Origin: Chloranthus sessilifolius
Taxonomy: Eukaryota > Streptophyta > Magnoliopsida > Chloranthales > Chloranthaceae
DNA: 64,000 bases
Direction: 5' to 3'
Assembly: GCA_021018995.1 (NCBI GenBank)
Contig: CM037593.1
Location: 10,134,088 to 10,198,087, forward strand
Under the pieces are notes generated by a model. That model did no database searches, was not told where the DNA came from, and saw only the letters and a program-made list of their open reading frames with translations. The position numbers and the translations under genes were made by a program. This document shows, one piece after another, positions 33,401 to 45,159 of this stretch; the stretch's first letter is position 1; each line of letters starts with the position of its first letter.

Positions 33401-33468
33401 ATCGAAGTAACTATCAATTCCACAAGGTTATAATTATAGTATGTGACGCGAAAGTTAAAATATGTCAA
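30412..33468 (-). pseudogene. Copia gag-pol: gag fused in frame to late integrase, RT and RNase H
   Basis: This is one frame of about 1,019 codons broken only by a TGA at 31486-31488, where the family has Trp in ASRQWYLKF. Gag opens (after about 45 residues) with MIGGIEFLSGSNYKKWKEQV and runs to ETKQGEASTS. It is then joined directly to TLMDMVRSMLCNSTLP and WGEALKTAVHILNRVPSK, the tail of integrase, so zinc knuckle, protease and the catalytic integrase core are absent. Reverse transcriptase follows: WVFKTKQDSKGNIERYKARL, LHQMDVKTVFLNGDL, and YVDD at about 31370. RNase H has YSDADYAGC, FEAACEAIWL and CDNSAAI (Asp, Glu, Asp present). The element cannot encode its own integrase, yet its near-identical LTRs imply recent movement, presumably using proteins from a relative. 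Confidence 0.9.
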
Positions 33469-33499
33469 GGAATATAAAAATTAAAACCAATATGGTTTT

Positions 33500-35399
33500 A
33501 TTGAGAAACGATTTGTGTCATTATAACCCTCCGTTGGGTCGAGCCATAACACACTAGTCACTTCCTCAATCTATATTAATGATTGTGGTACTAATTGCGT
33601 CGTTATGACCCTCCGTTGGGTCGAGTCACAACACGCGAGCAGTACCCACACACACAAAATAATAAATAGTGAAACACAGCCATCATATAACATTAAGTGA
33701 TTCATCACCGTTGGACAGAAGAATCCCTTATGTTGTAACGCTAACGTTCACTACACACTTTCACTGGATTTGTAACACGGTCTTGGACAAAATTAAACCT
33801 CACTATGAAAATCACGGCACTAGGAAGGATCATCACCGTTGGGCAGAAGAATCTTTCTAAGCAATGTTTTCAAATTAGGCTTGATAATAATTTAGATGAT
33901 CACAAAACGTGTTATGAGGAGGTGTCAAAATAGACAACAAACAAGCATTATAATGTGTAAGTACTAGCCATGGTGGTGGAGCACAACCTCCACTACCCAA
34001 TTCTAATGAATGATACTTAAACAAAAATTGATTATACAATTAAAAAATGGAAAAAATAACATCAGGTTATGAAAATATCATAATAGAGAGCTCTTTATTA
34101 ACAATAGACCACAAAATTGGGTCCGAAATACCCGAGAAAGTCAAAATGCATATATAATGTCCGAAAAACGGACCTGTAAATAGCCCAGAAAAGGCCCGAG
34201 AAGATTAGGAAATAGGGTGGTTATGTTGGGCCGGGTACCAAAACCGGGCCATGGGCCTTAGTGACCGAGTGGGCCAAGGGCCCAGTGGGTCGGGCGGACT
34301 CGGGCCAAATAGGCCAAGAGCCGAATGGGCCTAGGGCCCAGTGGGTCGGGCCAAGGCTATGCGGGTCGGGCCATGGTCCAAAGGGCCAGACGGGTCCATG
34401 CAGGTCGAGCCATATGCCAAAAGTCCGAGTGGGCCTAGGGCCCTGTAGATCGGGCCATAGGCCAAAATAGGCCAGACGGGCCAGGGGCCAAACGGGTCGG
34501 GCTGTGGTCCAGACGGCCATGCGGGTCGGGCCATAAGCCAAAATAGGCGACGTGTCATGGTCCGGGCCATGCTCATGGGGCCATAGGCCAAAATTGGCAC
34601 GGGTTGGTCAGTGGTCCAGGGCCATGCGGGGCCTATGGGTCGGGCCATAGGCCAAAATAGGCAGACGGTCAGGGCCAAAAAGGGCTCTGGGTGAAGAGGC
34701 CCAGCAGGTTGGGCCGGTGGTCGGGCCAAACAGCCAAAATAGGCCAGACGGGTTTGGTGGGGCCAAATAGGCTGCAGGGTCTAGACGGGTCAGCAAGGTC
34801 AAATAGGCTCAAGGCGGGTCTAGGCAGCGTGGGTCAGTCGGCTAGGGACCCGCATTCCATTTCTTCTTCTTCTTCTTCTTCTTCTTAAATTTTAGTGGTC
34901 TGCAGTCAGTTAGCCCAGTCTTGAAGCCTTGCCAGGTGCCATTCTGTCTAGGAAAGTACTTTCCGGCGGCCCAAAGAAGCAAAATTTTTTTTTTTTTGAT
35001 TTGCAGCAATGACCCTCACGCATGGGGCTTAAACACACCTCACCGGTGACCGGCGCGGCCGGTCGGCCTGTCGGACATCGGCCGTCTGGGGTCTTGATAG
35101 CCGGAAAAACACTCTAGGCCGTATCAAAAGTCAACAAAAAAATTTTTTTTTTGGTTGTTATTACAGACCCTTCCGGGCTTCCTCGCGCCCATCTAGTGGC
35201 CGTGACGGTCCGTGCAGATCGGCCCGATGTCGGCGTCGAGCAGTCTTGTCGGTGGCGGAAAAGTCCCACCGGCGCCGTACCACAAAAAACCCAAATATTT
35301 TTTTTTTTTTTTTTTGTAAAACAGCCATTAAAAAAAAAAAAAACTCTACACCACATAAATGCGTATTATAATGCTTTGACCGATCATAACGCCAATCAT
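33500..35399 (-). repeat. Long Copia leader with GC-rich minisatellite-like array
   Basis: Between the gag start and the primer-binding site is 1.9 kb of non-coding leader. At 33520-33640 CCCTCCGTTGGGTCGAG occurs twice, and ATCACCGTTGG(A/G)CAGAAGAAT also occurs twice (33704 and 33829). From 34205 to 34850 is a strongly GC-rich array built from GGGCC, GGGTCGGGCCAT and GGCCAAAATAGGCC words with irregular spacing. (TTC)n lies at 34862-34886. Further on, three long homopolymer T or A tracts lie at 34985-35340. Long frames through the array translate to proline-rich repeats, a by-product of the repeats. Confidence 0.85.
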
Positions 35400-35412
35400 G
35401 GCTCTGATACCA
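35400..35412 (-). promoter_or_regulatory. Copia primer-binding site
   Basis: The minus strand reads TGGTATCAGAGCC, complementary to the 3' end of plant initiator methionine tRNA. It lies five bases from the end of the 5' LTR and fixes the element's orientation. Confidence 0.93.
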
Positions 35413-35417
35413 ATTTA

Positions 35418-35886
35418 TGGAATCTAAATGGATCTGACGATCCGACCATCCAAAATTAAGCCTAAAGATCTAGGCGCATGATCAATCAAAAACAATAAAT
35501 TTATAACCTATAAATATGCGCACCTTGAGCGTTAGCCATCGATGGTTGGTTGTCGATCTTCAACGATGTTCTCGCGTTCAATGTCTCCTAGCACAATGGG
35601 GATGCTCTCGCCAATAGGGAGGATTGAATTACGTCGAGCTATCGTTGGGACCAGGCACCCCTTATATTTATAGCCAAAGAGTCCTATCCCATTAAGGACT
35701 GAAATTGCTAATTATAGTGTGATTAGAAATCACAATCATACCTTAACTGAAAGACACAATAAGCAGTTGCCTATTCTCTTCAAACTCACCAGAATAGCAA
35801 TTGTATATCTTAAGGTTGATCTTATACCATTCACTGGTCAACGGGTTTGACCATAGTGATGGCCACCAAAATAGAAACTTCTTACA
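35418..35886 (-). repeat. Copia 5' LTR
   Basis: This is the partner of 29520-29988 and sits beside the primer-binding site, so it is the 5' LTR and should contain the promoter. Confidence 0.92.
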
Positions 35887-36223
35887 CACCAGTCTCTCTA
35901 GATCACATGTCCTGTGGCACGTGATCACATGTTGCACCACATCATAGGGCTCACCAGTCTCCCTAGAGTGTTACCAAAAAAGAAACAAGAACTTTTTTGC
36001 CGTTAATTATCACAGATCAAAGATATGGGTTTTCCACCCAAAAGTTTCGCTACTGAAAATTTTCACATTTGACAAAAAAGCCAATGGTGGAAAAGTTATT
36101 ATTCGGACGTCATTGATTGAATGTGCATATGCACGTGGCATCCGATCCTACGATTGGGTGTCACATGACACCAAACTGGTTCGAGCGCATGGCTCAGCAG
36201 TGCATTCGAATGCATATTTTGGA

Positions 36224-36301
<78 letters not shown>

Positions 36302-36534
36302 CTAGGAACTGATAGTTTTTCATAGCTGATCTCAATCATCATTAAGAATATGCACGTGGACGCAGGGGGAGGATGTTCACGGGGTGCGTGGACTAGTAAA
36401 TCTGTTTGGGATAGAATCACCTGGTCTAACTTCCAGCTTGGCAATCGCAGAATACGTCGCATCCAAGTTTTTGCAATGACTTCATATTTATTGTTGAAAA
36501 TAGTTTTGAGAATACTAACTCAACATTTTCCAAG
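35887..36534. other. Unassigned sequence with compound microsatellite
   Basis: CACCAGTCTC(C/T)CTAGA occurs at 35887 and again at about 35952 in similar context. At 36228-36298 a (CT)n tract passes directly into (TA)n. No gene is seen. Confidence 0.4.
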
Positions 36535-36800
36535 TTTTATTACCCTTGTGTTAGTTGATAGTCCCACATTGTCTGGGTATCATAGCCATGGGCTATATAT
36601 AATCCTGGGGCAATCCTCACCTTAGAAGTTGATTTTGTGAGATTAAGTTAGGCTCATGGGATTCTATATTATTACCCTTGTGTTGATTGATATCATGTTG
36701 TGATTTAGTCCCACATTAGTTATGAGTCATTTTTGTATTTTTGTTGCTCCTTTGTATAAAAGCAGTTCGAGTCTCTATGCGTTTGAATGTCCGCCAAAGT
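36535..36800 (+). repeat. Probable retroelement LTR fragment (AGTCCCACATT type)
   Basis: TTATTACCCTTGTGTT(A/G)(G/A)TTGATA opens two successive blocks (36538 and 36672), each followed by (T)AGTCCCACATT, a promoter-like TATATATAA or GTATAAAAG, and in the first block CTGGGGCAATCCTCACC. These words recur in plant LTRs and their relatives. No partner or internal coding region was found. Confidence 0.4.
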
Positions 36801-37347
36801 CATAATCTTTGAGAAAAGAAAACAAAAACGTTTCCAGAAAGGGTTCAGACTTTTGAAAATACAAATCGATTAAAGTTCGAAACCTCACAAGTCACTATAC
36901 TTAAATTTCAAAGATGACAAAGATCATGATCATTGTGGCAGTGGATTATTATCGCAATCGCAATCTAATCTACATATATATACTAAGAATGTAGGCTCCT
37001 ATACACCAAATCCAAGTTATCTTTTGGTGCACATTTAGCTTTTGACCACATATTTTGGTGATTTTTCAATATGTTAAAAGAGAATTTGAACTCGGTGTGG
37101 GGCTTAGCCCAACAGTGGTTAATGGTTATGAATCATTTTTGTACTTGGGAATCACGTCGGTTTCTTGTTGCCCCTACAAACCTTTGAGAAATTTCATTAG
37201 GCTCTCGTTGGTTTCTTGTGCACTGAGTAAATGACCCTCTCAAATCTCAATATATTTAAGGAGCCTCCCATAACCTGCGTTGGTTATAAAAAATTAACTC
37301 AAGTTAAATTCTTTGTTTTTATAGTTTCAAAAGATGCTTATCCATAA

Positions 37348-37393
<46 letters not shown>

Positions 37394-37544
37394 CGACATC
37401 GACATAGCACATTACACCTCCTCGTTTGAACATGAACCGCAAAAAACCTGGAGCTAACTTTATTTATAATCCATAATTCTTCCTTCTCAACCTTAGTTTC
37501 GCATGTTTAAATTGGTAGACTGCTCTGAATCAGACCATAGGGAT
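36801..37544. other. Unassigned sequence with (CT)n microsatellite
   Basis: No recognised gene. A pure (CT)n tract of about 40 bp lies at 37351-37390. Confidence 0.4.
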
Positions 37545-38135
37545 TATTTTTTGTCCCAATCATCAATACAATAGATCTTGAAATCATGGGCCTACCATCA
37601 GTTGGTTAAATTTTAATTCCACAAGGCATATATCCCAAAAGATGAACATGATCATGGGGTACATGACATGATTCTATGATCACTTTTCAAAGTGTGTGCC
37701 TCATGTAATCAAAATTTCACCATCCAATGATAGGCTCATGATCTCAAAATCTTTGGTATCAAAGATTGGGAAAAAAAATATTTTCATCACGCGACTCAAA
37801 GCAGTCAACGACTCAATTAGTGAGACACAAGTCTAAAAAGAAAACTCTTCGGTTAAAAATTTAGGTATCCTAACGCAAGATACCATTATGTACACCCGTT
37901 GCAACCTCAGAATGGATTGACCCCTTTTATCAAATGATGGACATTATTTTTTTTTTTAGATCTTCCACATACAAGATATTGAGATATTATGAGTGTATCA
38001 TGACAGGATCAATTTTTTATTCCACGTGCCACACATTATAAAAAGTGAGCTTAAATAGTGTGTCACATGATTTTAGGACCACTTTTTGGGGCGTATGCTT
38101 CACGGAATTAAAAGAAGGGATTATAGCTCATGACG
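37545..38135. mobile_element. Foldback elements, members C and D
   Basis: 37545-37810 is an inverted repeat related to member A: GAAATCATGGGCCTACCATCAGTTGGT mirrored by ACCATCCAATGATAGGCTCATGATCTC. A second, one-armed relative follows at 37915-38130 (GATCTTCCACATACAAGATATTG, TTTTATTCCACGTGCCACACA). At 38140-38200 is a piece of the TTTAAA/ACCATTAAAATT MITE family. Confidence 0.6.
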
Positions 38136-38199
38136 GACATGTAAACACTAAAATGCCTTTTAAATGATCTTACACCATTAAAATTATATTTTTTCATTT

Positions 38200-41100
38200 C
38201 TGATCGATTTTAAGATGTACCTTACAAGTGCACAAGATCAATTGTAGCACGGTGAAATTAAGGGTGCTGAAGCCACAGGAAAGCGTGAAATTTAATTAAC
38301 TCTTAAAGAAAAAAAGACACCCAAGGAAGTACCAAAGGAGGGAGTTCGATTTGTCAAACAACTACCACACTATTCTAGATGCAATAAGGGAAAAGTAATC
38401 TATGCAAGAACAAATTCTGATAAATAAAAGGATAACTTGAGAAATGATCAAGGAATTTGTTACCTCAGATTTATAACTTTTCTATCATTAAACTCACAAT
38501 TTCATAACACATCAATCATACCATCATTTATCTAAAAGAAAATGAATCGTAAGAAAACGTAATTATTGATCCTGCAAACCCTATTTAAAAACTATGACTC
38601 AGTCTATCATTGCGATATAAATCATGTAAAAAACATAGCATATCTCAAAATTTCAAATCACGATAATGAGCAAATAATTACTTTGCAGCCTAGATTGACC
38701 TGCGGGTACAGATGGAATGACCCATTTATGATCGTTGATAACCTAGGTCAACTGTTATAACTGAGCACTCAAAAGATATTCAATTAAACACACTTTTTAG
38801 CAGAATGATTTCATGATGACACTAAAAAATTATAGAATTAATAATATAAACGTTACTTATCTGGGAATCGCATCCTCCTTGAATAAATGTTTTAGTCGCT
38901 CATCTTTGGTGTGCAATTTTGTTATAAACTCGAAGTCATTCTCTTGAACATGCACTTTTTATTTATCACAAAAATCTTTTTACAATGCTTTGATTCTTAG
39001 GAACAGACTAAGCTCCAAAAATTGTAAGAAAAATAATTATAAAAACCTAAATACAATCTACAGAGAGAAGAAGACACTAAAGGAAAAGAGAGAATAGATC
39101 TCCTAACTCAAAGCCGTAGCTTTTTTTTTATAGGAGCTGACAAGACAATTTCCATAATAGTCTCAATCGATTAAGAATCCATTCTCAATCGATTGAGTCT
39201 AAATTGACTAAATTCGAGTTCGAAATTCGAAATTGAAGTAGAGGGAAAAGCTGACATCCTGGTCAATCAATTGAGGATGGATTCTCAATCGATTGACACA
39301 TAGGGGTAAGATCTTCCTTCTTCTGATGGATGTTAAGATCAATCACTTATTTTTATGGATTTTGATGCTTCTGTTGACTTTTTGGTCCACTATTCTTGTG
39401 TAACTTTTAATTATCCTCTTTTATGCTCTTTGAAGATCCAATGGCCCAAAACATCTGCAATCACTAAAACTATATAACAGCTATCATATGTTTTCATCGA
39501 ATAGCTAAATATAAGAATTAAGGTGTGAAATAAAATCACATTTCGGCACCGATCATACCCCCAAACTTACATTTTGCTAGTCCTCGAGCAAAGATAATAA
39601 TAAAAATATAACTAACAGTTTAACAAATAAAATGAATGTCACATTCGTAGGGAACACGATTGCATTTAGCCTATGCAACAAGCCTTTAAACCCCTAGGTG
39701 ATCCCTAGTGGAGGAGTGGTGTCTCCTGAAGGTTTTCAGTGAAGATACCTACAAACTTCATAAACTAATAAATTCAAGAATTTTAGTCATGCCCTTAAAT
39801 AGTCAAATGTCCGTGAATACTTTTAAAATACTTTTGGCCATGCTCATTTTATTAATGCTCATTCAATTTAATTTATTGTTTTTCCAATAATTCATGATTC
39901 CTGTCCAGAGTGTCATGCTGTTATCATTGCTAAAATTCTTTCATCTGAGAATAAGTTTAAACTAGAAACATTTAGATCCCATATTTAGACTCAATCTTCA
40001 CCATATGTATGCACTCAAAATGAAATCGCTCCGATGAGTAGTCTATATTTTCATCCATATGTGAGATGGAGTTGCAACATAAAGTAGAAAAATTCTCACA
40101 TGTTATAAGAAGAACGATGTATCAAAGAATTAAAAGAAATCTCATGAGGAAAGATATTTGTATCCTAAACATACATATACCAAGCACCATAGACATTGTG
40201 TTATCACTCTTCACAAGGCATCTACCATTCATGATTGGATCATGAAGGTTTTTTTTCAAGGTTATAACGGGGTTCGGGTAAAGGTTAAGAAAGAAAGGGA
40301 AAATTGGATTCAAATTTCTCTGAAAAATCAGAAGAAGAAATACAATTGATTTTATGATTTTTCACACTTTCTTTTTCGAATTTTTCAGAACTTTTTCCTT
40401 TTTATCACTTTTCTTCTTCTTTTCTTTTTCTTTTTCTTTTTAACACCGCCTTTACATATTTCTCTACCTCTAGTACCAAAATATATATTTTTTTCTCTCC
40501 CCTTTTATATTTTTCTGTCATATACTCCTTGCAGTATTATTGCCATAACTCTCTATTTCCTTTCTTGCTCTCATCCCTAATTTTTCAGTCTTCTTTTTCA
40601 AACTGGTGTGGGGTATGATTGATATAGCTTAACAAGGAATATTTTAGGGTAAAAATCTTTCAATTAAGGCTCAAAGGGGGTACAACAAGATAAATCAATA
40701 TATGATAGAATATTTTGGGTACAAACGAGCCAACGATGGCCATTGATCATCTCCTCTCATGATGGTACTGATGCCTATTTGCCTTGAGTTTTCACACAAT
40801 GTGTTCTAGTGTAATGATATAAAACATGTAAAATTGACAAATCAAGATAAAGTATATGAGATTTCAACAATTAAGCATAAAGTTCAAAAGGTACTCCAAA
40901 ATTTTTCAGCACTCATCAAAAACGAGGAAGAAGTTCCAAAGCTTACTGGGTTTTAGTATTTCTTTGGGATCTTAGGATTTTCAAGTTCTAGACTTAATTC
41001 TCAGATTTTGGAATTAAAGCATGGTGATGGTGCAAGATTTCTGGTTATAGATCATGAACATCATTATTCGACTTTAAAATTTATGAGTATTTGTAAAACA

Positions 41101-42710
41101 GTCATGGTGTGATGGCAATTTCTTTACAAATTTTCGATCATTAACAATTCAAGGGCATGAGACCATAAGTCAGAATTCATACATTTTCTGACCATCAGTC
41201 AATCGATTGACTTACTTGCCTCAATCGATTGACTGCTGCAAGCTTTCAAAAGGTTAAGTTTGACAATTCTATTGTCAATCGATTGATTTTTGTAAATCAA
41301 TCGATTGACAGTCTTTATCCTGCAGAAAATTTCTGGGCTGATGGCTATCAATCGATCGATTGAGAAAATGGCCTCAATCGATTGATTGCTACTCTTTTCA
41401 ACTCCGAAAATAGCCCTTAAAAATATATAAATACATATTTTTCTCAATGGTCTTTTTTTTTTTTTTTAAAATCTAAACATGACTCTAATACAAATACAAC
41501 ACTCCCAAACCTGAGTTTTCTAATGTCCTCATTGGATTGATTGTTAGAAAGTGTATAAGACCCCCAAACCTGTTAAATACAATCGAAGACCAAGAAGGCT
41601 GACCAGGTGAAAGGTATTGTGATTGAACATCAAAATTTAAAAAAGAGACAATTTAACTAAATTACTTTTATTAAAATGGCAATTGACTACATGTAATGAA
41701 AAGAGAACAAAAACTAAGTAAAATAACCTAATCTAAAAACACTTAAAAAAAAAAACTTGAAAAGACTAAAAATCTAAATTCTAAACTAGTCCTATCCCTT
41801 AGTCATCATTGGAGGCTATCCCTTGCTTCGGCTTCGGGAATGCATAACGCCGCATCTCTTTAGTGATTCCGACCTCGCCGGTGGTGGTATGGGAGCATGT
41901 GGTGGTGATGTTGGTGGGGTAGGAGGCGGCGATACGAGTGGCGGTTGCAGATTCAATTCCGCTCATAAGTAGATCGAAATCAAATTCGTTGCCGGGTCCT
42001 TTTCGGCTTCGTCGGAACGAGCAAAAGTCAATTTGATTTTAAGTAAAGATCAATGATTTCTTGACTTAATAAATTAAAAAGTTGTTGTGGCTACTCTCGA
42101 CGTAATCTTTTTAATTTACCAATGTGGGACTATTTATTTGCATATAAAACTTGAGAATATCTATTGCCTAAAACCCAACCCACAAAACTAAGAAATCAAA
42201 ATAAAATTTTATTTTCTTTAAATTTATTTAAACATTTATTATATTAGTAATAAATATAACAGGTTGGACAATGATTGTAAAACTTGAAACAGTGTTACCT
42301 AAGCACTTCTACTTTTGGGATTTTTTTCGTATCACTTAGACATGTGCTGACACTTACACACTCCTCAACACAGCATGATACTTCTAGACATGTATAAAAA
42401 TACCACATAATACCATCAACATTGTTCCTTGTTTTGACACAATAAAATGAACCATTGTTTTGCAAAAAAAAATATTTATAGCTTAGTAACTTATAAAATA
42501 AAAAGCTTGGGTCCTTGAAAAAGTTTTGTATAATATAAGATACTTTTAGTTGGGTTCATGACATACATTACGTATCTTTTCATTACATAACTCAATTGGC
42601 TCTCTAGGATTTCCCTTCAAACTTTTTTTTTCTATATACGTTCTATTTTTCTTAAATTTGTGCCGCCATATTAGAATCTTTAGAAATTGGAGTGCCAAAC
42701 ATCAATGACA
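38200..42710. other. Non-coding region, probably parts of an LTR element
   Basis: No protein domain is recognised in 4.5 kb. Signs of a retroelement are clusters of TCAATCGATTGA palindromes at 39163-39300 and 41200-41395; on the minus strand, a CCTATAAA box (about 39135) followed by leader-like CT-rich sequence; and the phrase CCCCCAAACTTACATTTTGCTAG (39558), which I associate with the untranslated 3' part of plant Ty3/gypsy elements. A short GGTGG-rich stretch lies at 41878-41965. The sequence could also be several old insertions. Confidence 0.35.
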
Positions 42711-42713
42711 CCT

Positions 42714-42880
42714 TCACACTTGGCACCCGTGCCACGCGTCTAGGTAACACTGCATGAGACCTTCAACAAGAGCTCTTGCTTCAACCAACATAGAATCAAC
42801 CTCTAATCCCATTGTCAACCTTAACAACTCACCAGAGCTCCTCTGACTTGGGTTATGAAGCAATCCTCTGTCAAGATGAA
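42714..42880 (-). pseudogene. Possible RNase H-like fragment of a LINE or host gene
   Basis: The minus strand encodes MGLEVDSMLVEARALVEGLMQC, which resembles the segment around the catalytic glutamate (AEARALLEGL) of the plant RVT_3 RNase H domain. There is too little for a firm call. It is interrupted by the second chromovirus LTR at 42882. Confidence 0.3.
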
Positions 42881-42881
42881 G

Positions 42882-43886
42882 TGATGGGGACATCAGATTC
42901 AAACAGCCGCCAATAACGTACCGAAGAGGGAAGAAAAAAATCAGAGGCGAAAGAAAGAAAAAAATAATCAAATTCGGAGACATGAAAATTACTCAATCGA
43001 TCGATCGACTACAGCCATCGAGTATGGGCAACGAATACATTTTCTGAGGCTAAGTTATAACCTTCATTCGATTGATCGACCCCTACCTTCGATCGATCGA
43101 TTTGGGTCAAGAGTTAATAATGTTTTAGAAGAGCCTCTGGACAAGTATATATTTAAATACTCGATGGATCGACCCCAGGCCTCGATGGATCGACCATTGA
43201 CGCGGATTTTGGCGGATTTTTATAATTTTAGGCAAAAGCTACAATTTTGTGTTTTAGTAGTATTAGGAGTTTTCTAATTTCATATTAGGGTTTTGGTTAG
43301 CCTATTTAAAGGCTTGTAAACACTTTTATTAGAATTTTTTGGTTAATGAAAATTACTTATGCAAAATTGAGAGTTTTAATTTTTCGTGAGGGTGTGATTC
43401 TCTCAAAATAGAGAGTGATTCTTTGATTCCCGCTTACGGTTTGGTGCGAGACCAACTCGTCCTTCATCTCTATCTTCTTTAGATCTATGGTTTGCGTAAG
43501 TAGCGTAACCCTAATTATTTATTTCTCCATTAATTCCTAGATCTACCCTATTGATCTCGTAAAAACCCAAAATCAACCTATTTGTTTATCCTTAATTTAT
43601 TGTTAGCCTTTTATTTTGTATGGTATCGAGAGAATCCGCTTACGAGTTCGTTCAACGCCTTATAACTATCGGAGATCTAGCCGTTCATAAGAACCCTAGT
43701 CTTTTAGATCTGATAGGGAACGTACATGAAAAGTAACGCTATTATGAGCCAGAATTATATCATTTAATTGAATTTCTAGAATTTTTCACGACTATTTGTT
43801 ATGAGAAATTGTTATTTATTAATTATTTGAATTAATTTCAATCCTAATATCAGCCCTAGCATTGCATTTAGTAAGTTCCCGCATCA
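42882..43886 (+). repeat. 5' LTR of second chromovirus (1,005 bp)
   Basis: It starts TGATGGGGACATC and ends CCCGCATCA, three bases before the primer-binding site. It contains GATCGATC-type palindromes (42993-43200), a TATTTAAAGG promoter-like box (about 43302), and the GTGATTCTCTCAA leader-like stretch shared with the other copy. Confidence 0.9.
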
Positions 43887-43889
43887 AAT

Positions 43890-43900
43890 TGGTATCAGAG
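43890..43900 (+). promoter_or_regulatory. Primer-binding site of second chromovirus
   Basis: TGGTATCAGAG is complementary to the 3' end of plant initiator methionine tRNA, just inside the LTR. Confidence 0.92.
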
Positions 43901-44063
43901 AATCAGTTTTCGTTGTAAGGTTTTAGTGTTCATATAGGTTTTAGGGGTTTTTTTTTATTTTTTTTACACCATTTTAGATTCACTATTTCAGATCTGCCTA
44001 GCTTTTGTCTGGTTCCCGTCTAGCTTTTATCTGATTTTTCTTCAGTTTAGCTTTCGTCTAATT

Positions 44064-45158
44064 TTGTCTTGCACCTCCATGGATCCCAATAAGATAGAAG
44101 CCTTACTTAGAGACCTTACATCTAGGGTGTCCACCCTTCAATCTCAGATGGATGAGAGCCATACTCAGATGTGGCAACAATGTCAAGATCTGCAAACCCG
44201 GCATGAAGGTTTAGAAACTCGCGTGGAAGATTTCAATGAGTACTCCAATAGAGTTCACACCCATGAACGAAGGAGGGAAAGTCCTCATCGTCATGAAGTT
44301 CAAACCAATTAGGACGATAAAATCATAAAATCGGTAAAGATGGACGCCCCTACCTTCGACGAAAAAAGGCAACCCAAAGTCTTTCTCGAGTGGGTTACCA
44401 GTATGGAGAATTACTTCGAGTTGTACGCCATGTCCGAAGAGCGAAAGGTCCGCTTTGCCAAGGTCAAGCTTACGGACCAAGCTAGACTTTATTGGATGGG
44501 CCTAGAGCACCGAAGACAGACCAACGGTCTTCACCCCATTTCCACTTGGGAAGAGATGAAGGACCAATTGAGCGATAAATATGTTTCCATATCCTATGAG
44601 GAACGCATTCTTGATCAGTGGCATTCAATGCGTCAAAGAAATTCACCGGTCACTGAATACATCGATAAATTCGAAGAATTAAAGACTTAGGTTGATGTGA
44701 CTGAATAGAAAAAGGTTACCCTATCTCGATTTCGAATGGGCCTTCGCCCAGAATTGCAAAGGAAACTTATTCTATACCATGTTGATAATCTAGACGAATG
44801 TTTCTCTAGAGTCGAAGAGCTTGAGCGATACCTCAAAATCGGTTCTATATCTGGTTATAGGTCTAGTTATCGGTCCACTCTACCTGAATCAAAGCCCAAC
44901 AATCATGCCTCGCCTGATAGGCCCAACCCCGTTACTACATCGCTAACTCGAGTCGATAATAGTAGGAGTTCAATGCTTGAAGGCCCCAAAACTGGTGGTC
45001 AGAGCAAGTGTTATAAGTGCCATGGCATCGGGCATTTTGCAACACGTGGCCCATCTCGAAATCTATTCTTAGCTGAGGACACTGAAAATGAGCATGATGA
45101 AGTACTGTTGAAGTTTACGAACCTGAGTTGTTCCCTAGTGATGAAGAAGATTGTGTAG
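44064..45158 (+). pseudogene. Chromovirus gag, one frame with three premature stops
   Basis: The frame from ATG 44064 to TAG 45156-45158 is interrupted by stops at 44310, 44688 and about 44706. The N-terminus has a coiled-coil-like stretch (LTSRVSTLQSQMDE). The Retrotrans_gag domain covers about 44340-44830: FLEWVTSMENYFELY, KVKLTDQARLYW, TWEEMKDQLSDKY and a MGLRPELQRKL segment. Near 45010 the nucleocapsid zinc knuckle reads CYKCHGIGHFATRGP: the first two Cys and the His are present but the final Cys is Arg. The protein would normally package the RNA genome. Confidence 0.9.
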
Positions 45159-45159
45159 G

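Larger units (their letters stand above)
29520..35886 (-). mobile_element. Ty1/Copia retrotransposon, recent, internally deleted
   Basis: Two LTRs of 469 bp each (29520-29988 and 35418-35886) have equal length and differ by eye at two positions, so insertion was recent. Coding is on the minus strand: a primer-binding site next to the right LTR (35400-35412), a gag-pol frame from 33468 to 30412 broken by one stop, and a polypurine stretch (AGTGGGAGAC on the minus strand) beside the left LTR. Gag's zinc knuckle, the protease and most of integrase are deleted in frame. The leader between primer site and gag is unusually long (1.9 kb) and holds a GC-rich repeat array. The flanks CATGA and CACCA do not match, so no target duplication is visible. 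Confidence 0.93.

Noticed and set aside
34221..34802. Proline- and tryptophan-rich frames as a structural protein
   Set aside because: They are translations of the GGGCC/GGCC repeat array in the Copia leader; the same array is open in several frames on both strands.
36228..36298. Short frames encoding Ile-Tyr repeats near (TA)n tracts here and at 6013, 47421, 49400 and 55231-55777
   Set aside because: They are direct translations of microsatellites.
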